The translations under genes were made by a program, and so were the position numbers. 64,000 nucleotides of DNA from a bacterium (lineage in GTDB: Bacteria; UBP6; UBA1177), in contig JAFQZM010000025.1 in NCBI GenBank assembly GCA_017405875.1, positions 119,688 to 183,687 of the forward strand. Direction: 5' to 3'. The notes beneath the pieces were generated by a model, which was not told the origin of the DNA, searched no databases, and worked only from the letters and a program-made list of their open reading frames with translations. Positions 59,628 through 64,000 of the stretch are shown here, piece by piece. Numbering within the stretch: position 1 is the stretch's first letter; each line of letters opens with the position of its first letter.

Positions 59628-61526
59628 ATGAGATGTGTTAAAGAATTGTTTTTTCTATTCGTTTTAAGTTTCTTTCTGTTTTCATGCGGCAAACAGGAAG
59701 AAGACACAAAAAATCAGGAAGAAGCCGACACAAAAACCGACGAGAGTTTATGCGAAGAAAACAACGCCGAATGCGGTAATATCACAATCGAAAACGAAGG
59801 TGAAAAACGCACCGTTTTCTGCGGAGAATGTTATAAAGGATATGATTGCGACAATTCTATCAACAAGTGTGTCGGTGGAAGCCGTAAAGAACAGTGCGGT
59901 TCTAAGCCGGAAAACAGCCTGTGGAACGATGACGGTGCAGGCGGCAAATTCATGCAGAGCTGGGACGGAAGCAAGTGGGTCCCGGAGACGCATGAAGCGG
60001 TATTCAGCGAAACTCCGGCAGAATGCGGTTTTACATGCATCAACGGTTTTTACTTCGAGAGCGAAAAAAATTCCTGTAAAAAATTCTCAACGAGACAGAC
60101 TCCGTGTCCGGATCTTCCAGCAAATGCCGAATGGAACGATGGCGGCGCCGGCGGAACATTCACGCAGACCTACAACGGAGAGCAATGGATTCCGGAATCC
60201 CATGAATCAACGGCAGGAAAAACACCGGGAGAATGCGTTTTCATGTGCAGGGAAGACTACGCTTGGGAAAACGGCGAATGCATCACGGCCCCGGAAAGGA
60301 CAGTTCCGTGCAAAGGTCTTCCCGATAACGCTTCCTGGAATACGGTCGAAAGCATACCCCAGACTTCGGACGGATTTGACTGGACCCCGACCGATGAAGG
60401 GAGCTACAATGAAACACCGAGTACAGAGGAATGCCGCTTTGTCTGCAACGAACTGTTTTTCTGGAGCGGCTCGGAATGCATCAATCCGTGTGAAGACAAC
60501 CTTTGTCAGAAAATAGAAAATTCCGACGGAGTCTGCACGCCGTTTGATTACAACATTTTTTCATGCGGCTGCAATACCGGATTCCGCTGGAATTCCCAAA
60601 AGAAGCAGTGTGAATCGAACGAAAACGCGGGCAAAGTTACCTGCTCCGGTCAGAAATTCTGCTATGACAGCTCCGAAAGACCGTGTGAAGAGGTGCAGGA
60701 CGAATATTTCGGTCAGGATGCACATTATGCAGAACTCGGATTCTGCATAGCGAGAGATTTTTCTGTCGAAAATCCCGACAGCGATGAAGGTATAGTCATT
60801 GACAACAACACTGGTCTTGAGTGGCAGCAGACTATTAAAGGTTATAACAACTTTACCTGGGAAGCAGCAAATGACTACTGCGACAAACTGAGTTACGGCA
60901 GTCACGATGACTGGAGACTGCCTACAATAGAGGAATTCAGGACCATTATCGATTACGGCGGCAACGGAGGCGGTGTCGACACATCGTTATTCCCGATACC
61001 GACAGTATGCGATTTCTGGACCGCAACTCCTGATGCGGTCTACGGCAACGGCAAACATTGGGTTGCTGATTCCAGAGGAAACTACTCCAACAATTCAAAC
61101 GCTTTCGAATACAGTGCCCGCTGCGTCAGAAAAAGCTGGACGCCGCCCGTTTCAAAATTCAAGGCAAAAACGGAAAACGGAGCTGTAATCGTAATAGACT
61201 CGACAACCAATCTGATATGGCAGGGAACCGTCAATGAGAAGGATATGAGCTGGTATGCTGCGCTGCTTTACTGCGAAAATCTTACTTATGCCGGCTACGA
61301 CGACTGGAGACTGCCCAACATCAAAGAACTGGAGACTATTCTCCGTTTCGATAAAAGCGACGGAACGCCTTCGGACTTCCCGGATATACCGGGATGGCGT
61401 TACTGGTCTTCTTCGAGCTACACATTAGCCTACGGTCACGGCTGGGGATTGAATATTCTATACGGCGGCTCTGTCATTTTTGTGCCTAAAGCATACGAAG
61501 AACTTTATGCCCTCTGCGTAAGATAA
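59628..61526 (+). CDS. Lipoprotein with Cys-rich repeats and two Lcl/DUF1566 domains
   Basis: A 632-residue surface lipoprotein: lipobox FLFSCG (Cys at about 19), a short acidic linker, then three related Cys-rich units (each with a LPxNAxWN core and a TPxECxF ending), an EGF-like segment, and two Lcl domains (DWRLPTIEEF and DWRLPNIKEL) ending in CVR. It shares EGF-like, GQDAHYAELGFC and Lcl segments with the 7215-10079 protein, so the two are paralogues. The ATG at 59628 follows GAGG. Confidence 0.86.
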   Translation: MRCVKELFFLFVLSFFLFSCGKQEEDTKNQEEADTKTDESLCEENNAECGNITIENEGEKRTVFCGECYKGYDCDNSINKCVGGSRKEQCGSKPENSLWNDDGAGGKFMQSWDGSKWVPETHEAVFSETPAECGFTCINGFYFESEKNSCKKFSTRQTPCPDLPANAEWNDGGAGGTFTQTYNGEQWIPESHESTAGKTPGECVFMCREDYAWENGECITAPERTVPCKGLPDNASWNTVESIPQTSDGFDWTPTDEGSYNETPSTEECRFVCNELFFWSGSECINPCEDNLCQKIENSDGVCTPFDYNIFSCGCNTGFRWNSQKKQCESNENAGKVTCSGQKFCYDSSERPCEEVQDEYFGQDAHYAELGFCIARDFSVENPDSDEGIVIDNNTGLEWQQTIKGYNNFTWEAANDYCDKLSYGSHDDWRLPTIEEFRTIIDYGGNGGGVDTSLFPIPTVCDFWTATPDAVYGNGKHWVADSRGNYSNNSNAFEYSARCVRKSWTPPVSKFKAKTENGAVIVIDSTTNLIWQGTVNEKDMSWYAALLYCENLTYAGYDDWRLPNIKELETILRFDKSDGTPSDFPDIPGWRYWSSSSYTLAYGHGWGLNILYGGSVIFVPKAYEELYALCVR

Positions 61527-61550
61527 GAATATGAAAACGCAACCTAAAAT

Positions 61551-61578
61551 TTGACTTTCGGGAATTTCTGAGTATGCT
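61551..61578 (+). promoter_or_regulatory. Promoter of rpmH
   Basis: TTGACT (61551-61556), 16-bp spacer, TATGCT (61573-61578), 41 bp before the rpmH start. Confidence 0.7.
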
Positions 61579-61619
61579 ATCGCGGTTTTTTGGTTTAGGT
61601 CATTTTTAGGGAGATTGTT

Positions 61620-61769
61620 ATGAAAAGAACATATCAGCCGAGCAAAATTTCGAGAAAAAGAACTCACGGCTTCAGAAAAAGAATGAGAACCGCTGACGGC
61701 AGAAACGTCATCAAAGCACGCAGAAAAAAAGGCAGAAAGCTTCTTTCGGTTGCTATATTTGAAAAGTAG
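61620..61769 (+). CDS. rpmH: Ribosomal protein L34
   Basis: A 49-residue, highly basic protein with the L34 signature [18 protein letters not shown] and a Lys/Arg-rich C-terminus. The ATG at 61620 follows GGGAG. First gene of rpmH-rnpA-yidD-yidC. Confidence 0.98.
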   Translation: MKRTYQPSKISRKRTHGFRKRMRTADGRNVIKARRKKGRKLLSVAIFEK

Positions 61770-61783
61770 TCGGCGAAAATCTA

Positions 61784-62143
61784 TTGGTTTTTTCTTTTTC
61801 CAAACAGGATAAAATCAGAAAAGGTCATGATTACTCGAGGCTGAAAGCCGAGGGTAGCGTTTTCAAGACTAAACTGCTGGTCTTCAATTTTATGGAATCC
61901 GATAAAATGAGACTCGGTCTTATCGTCACGAAAAAAGTCGGAGATTCCGTCACGAGAAACAGAACAAAAAGGTGGATACGCGAGGTTTTCAGACTGAACA
62001 GAACCGCCTTTTCGCGTCCGGTCGATTTAGTCATAATTCCGAGAAAAAGCGAACTCAGTTTTGACGAAATCAAGCGCGATTTCCTCTATTTTGCGGAGAA
62101 ATTCAATGGCAGAATTTCTGATATTTCTCATCAGGCTTTATAA
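61784..62143 (+). CDS. rnpA: Ribonuclease P protein component
   Basis: Protein subunit of RNase P, which matures tRNA 5' ends. 119 residues with the N-terminal [13 protein letters not shown] segment and the RNR motif [13 protein letters not shown] (about 58-70). The TTG at 61784 is the likely start, as the family usually begins three to eight residues before FSK, but no strong ribosome-binding site is seen. It overlaps yidD. Confidence 0.94.
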   Translation: MVFSFSKQDKIRKGHDYSRLKAEGSVFKTKLLVFNFMESDKMRLGLIVTKKVGDSVTRNRTKRWIREVFRLNRTAFSRPVDLVIIPRKSELSFDEIKRDFLYFAEKFNGRISDISHQAL

Positions 62144-62318
62144 AAAATTCCTTTCGCCCTACTTCGGCGGACAGTGCCGTTTCTATCCGACCTGCTCGAC
62201 ATACATGATCCAGGCGATAAAAAAATACGGAGCAATAAAAGGAGTGATTTTAGGCATTTGGCGCATTCTGCGTTGCAATCCTCTAAATAAAAACTGTGGT
62301 TACGACCCTGTAAAATAG
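62106..62318 (+). CDS. yidD: Membrane protein insertion efficiency factor YidD
   Basis: A 70-residue protein with the YidD core [20 protein letters not shown], ending in [13 protein letters not shown]. It aids YidC-dependent insertion. The ATG at 62106 follows GGAG and lies inside the end of rnpA in another frame, an overlap of 38 bases that is common for this pair. Confidence 0.96.
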   Translation: MAEFLIFLIRLYKKFLSPYFGGQCRFYPTCSTYMIQAIKKYGAIKGVILGIWRILRCNPLNKNCGYDPVK

Positions 62319-62327
62319 GAGCTTGAC

Positions 62328-63926
62328 ATGAACAAAAACTTCATAATCGCGATGGTCCTTTCTGTAGCAGTAATGTTCATCTGGAGCGAGTTTTTCGCCC
62401 CGAAACCAGACCCTGAGGCGGTAAAAAAACAGCAGCAGGAAGAGTCCGAGCAGGAAAAAACTGACGAAAAAGCTCCCGAAAACATCACTGTAACGCAGAC
62501 TCCTGCAGCACAGGCGGAGGCAACAGCTCCGGCGGCTCAACTTTCGGCTGAAAAAAAGAATCCAGAAGAGACCGGAAGTATCAGAAACGAAGCTCTTGAA
62601 CTCACCTATTCGACTTTGAGCGGCAAAGTTACGAAATCGCTCATCACCGAAGAGAGATACAAATCAAAAGAAGTTGATCTTTCGGTCGGACTCACGCAGA
62701 ACGCGTATTTCCCCGAAATGAGCTCCGTTTTCGGAATCGAACCTGCTTACGAACTTGCTTCAAAAACCGATAATTTGGTCGTTTTTTCTTATGAAAATCA
62801 AGGTGTTACCGAGCAGAAAACGATAACTTTGAAAGACGGATTCAACATCACTGTTTCAAAGACGATAACCAATAACGGCGAAAATCCGGTCGAGTGGACT
62901 CCGTCGGTTTCCTTTGATTCGCAGTTTGAAAATTCCGACATCCTTTCCTCATATAATAAAAAATTCAAGATCGTCGCACAGAACGCAGACGGAAAATTCG
63001 AGGAAATGGATGACAGCGGCGACATCAAAGACTTTTTCGAAGCAGGAGACCGCATAAACTGGATAGGAGTGAACTACGGCTACTTCATTTTCGCAGTGCT
63101 TTCGCCAGAAACGAAACTCCATGCGCTCGCAGATATCGATTCTAAGAAAAATTACTCGCGTTTCTCTGCAATAGGCGAAAAAATCATCGTAAATCCCGGA
63201 GAAACGGTAACGAAAGAATTTGCGGTCTACTACGGCACGAAAGAGCGCGAACTCCTCAAACAGAAAGAGATGGGACTTGAAAAAACGATCACTTTCGGCT
63301 GGACTTCGTTTTTGGCTGAACCGCTTCTTCTCGCGCTCAACTTCTTCTACGGTTTCTTAGGCAACTACGGTCTTGCGATAATCCTGCTCACGATCGTCGT
63401 AAAACTCCTTCTGTGGCCGCTTTCGAATGCAAGCTACAAGTCGATGAACAAAATGAAGGCGCTTCAGCCCAAAATCAAGGAACTTCAGGAAAAATACAAG
63501 GATGACAAGGAAACGCTCAACAAAGAGACGATGCTCCTCTACCAGAAAGAGAACATCAATCCGCTCGGCGGCTGCCTTCCGATGTTCATCCAGATGCCCG
63601 TTTACATCGCGCTTTACTACATGATCCAGAATGCGGTCGAGCTTTTCAACGCGCCTTTCCTGCCGTTCTGGCTCACCGACCTTTCCGAAAAAGACCCCTA
63701 CTACATAATCCCGATCTCACTCGGAGTCCTGATGCTTCTGCAGACAAAGTTCACACCGCAGACTGCCGACAACAAGCAGGCAAAGATCATGATGTACACC
63801 ATGCCGATAGTTTTCACCTGGATTTCGCTCATGCTTCCGAGCGGAATGACGCTTTACTGGTTCGTCAACACAGTTTTAGGCATCGCTCAGCAGTTCTACA
63901 TCAACAAAAAATACAAGAACGCGTAA
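62328..63926 (+). CDS. yidC: Membrane protein insertase YidC
   Basis: Inserts and folds inner-membrane proteins, with or without SecYEG. 532 residues: an N-terminal membrane segment (about 5-22), a Gln/Glu-rich linker, a periplasmic beta domain (about 85-310) as in diderm YidC, then the five-helix insertase domain with GNYGLAIILLTI (about 345), NPLGGCLPMFIQMPVYIALYY (the GGCLP motif near 410) and a basic end KKYKNA. The ATG at 62328 follows AGGAG. The last 74 bases of the window hold no gene that I can support. Confidence 0.97.
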   Translation: MNKNFIIAMVLSVAVMFIWSEFFAPKPDPEAVKKQQQEESEQEKTDEKAPENITVTQTPAAQAEATAPAAQLSAEKKNPEETGSIRNEALELTYSTLSGKVTKSLITEERYKSKEVDLSVGLTQNAYFPEMSSVFGIEPAYELASKTDNLVVFSYENQGVTEQKTITLKDGFNITVSKTITNNGENPVEWTPSVSFDSQFENSDILSSYNKKFKIVAQNADGKFEEMDDSGDIKDFFEAGDRINWIGVNYGYFIFAVLSPETKLHALADIDSKKNYSRFSAIGEKIIVNPGETVTKEFAVYYGTKERELLKQKEMGLEKTITFGWTSFLAEPLLLALNFFYGFLGNYGLAIILLTIVVKLLLWPLSNASYKSMNKMKALQPKIKELQEKYKDDKETLNKETMLLYQKENINPLGGCLPMFIQMPVYIALYYMIQNAVELFNAPFLPFWLTDLSEKDPYYIIPISLGVLMLLQTKFTPQTADNKQAKIMMYTMPIVFTWISLMLPSGMTLYWFVNTVLGIAQQFYINKKYKNA

Positions 63927-64000
63927 AACTTGCCTTTCAACCGCTTTTCCCTAAAATATTTCGTTTTTTTGATGATTTAATTTGAAGACAAAATGATTCC

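Noticed and set aside
63927..64000. Start of another gene after yidC (ATG at about 63993)
   Set aside because: Only two codons are visible and there is no clear ribosome-binding site, so a gene cannot be supported.

Overview
The window comes from a diderm, strictly anaerobic, fermentative bacterium. The outer membrane is shown by a FadL-type porin, three MCE/Mla lipid-transport genes and 14 lipoproteins. Anaerobiosis is shown by a complete NAD(P)-linked [FeFe]-hydrogenase operon (hndABCD) and a second, sensor-like [FeFe]-hydrogenase. Gene style suggests a Myxococcota/'Deltaproteobacteria'-like lineage: an AgmX/PglI-type C-terminus on an ankyrin lipoprotein, a Cys-TM-Arg surface-protein tail, Asp/Glu/Thr-Pro-rich lipoprotein linkers, and Lcl/DUF1566 and FISUMP domains. 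The serA is of the type I know from Bacteroidetes. I cannot fix the phylum from the sequence alone.

Layout. 0-4 kb: thiE with a TPP riboswitch, serA, a GAF/HD-GYP protein and dCMP deaminase, all on the minus strand. 4-10 kb: a large secreted protein broken by an in-frame amber codon, then a four-repeat Lcl lipoprotein. 10-13 kb: a zinc-ribbon protein and secA. 13-26 kb, minus strand: tandem lipoprotein paralogues, a FadL-like porin, family-4 UDG with a HEAT protein, an MCE/TPR/ankyrin operon, hisC, a TlpA-like thioredoxin and an Lcl lipoprotein. 26-32.3 kb: DRTGG, PHP and HATPase regulators leading into hndABCD. 32.4-39.7 kb: an A+T-richer accessory stretch with a DUF4143 ATPase, a decayed uvrB fragment, a long lipoprotein, a YafQ-type toxin-antitoxin pair, a BRO-N protein, an acyltransferase, a lipoprotein behind a G-tract element, and a PBECR4 gene behind a predicted small RNA. 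39.8-44.9 kb: intact uvrB, a lipoprotein, rho and a small Lcl membrane protein. 45-47 kb: a second DRTGG/HATPase/hydrogenase-like sensor set. 47-55 kb: DUF1538 with a P-II-like protein, an LRR lipoprotein, a FISUMP lipoprotein and a long acidic lipoprotein. 55-59.5 kb: an mlaE-mlaF-MCE operon with an SplB-like radical SAM gene. 59.6-64 kb: an Lcl lipoprotein, then rpmH-rnpA-yidD-yidC.

How the genes work together. HndABCD would exchange electrons between NAD(P)H and protons/H2. Two separate DRTGG-plus-HATPase sets, one upstream of hndABCD and one with the sensor-like hydrogenase, look like a redox or H2-sensing control layer. SecA, YidC and the lipoprotein genes serve a heavily decorated cell surface, and the Mla/MCE genes serve outer-membrane lipid traffic. 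Promoters are recognisable: at least 13 have a TTGACA-like box exactly 16 bp from a TATAAT-like box.

Most notable observations: the uvrB relic, in which every surviving difference from the intact gene is at a third codon position; the amber-interrupted surface protein; the promoter-small RNA-terminator unit directly ahead of the PBECR4 gene; the paired DRTGG/HATPase hydrogenase cassettes; the MCE protein with a C-terminal barrel-like domain; a duplicated 82-bp upstream element with a length-variable G tract; and a family of GC-armed intergenic palindromes.
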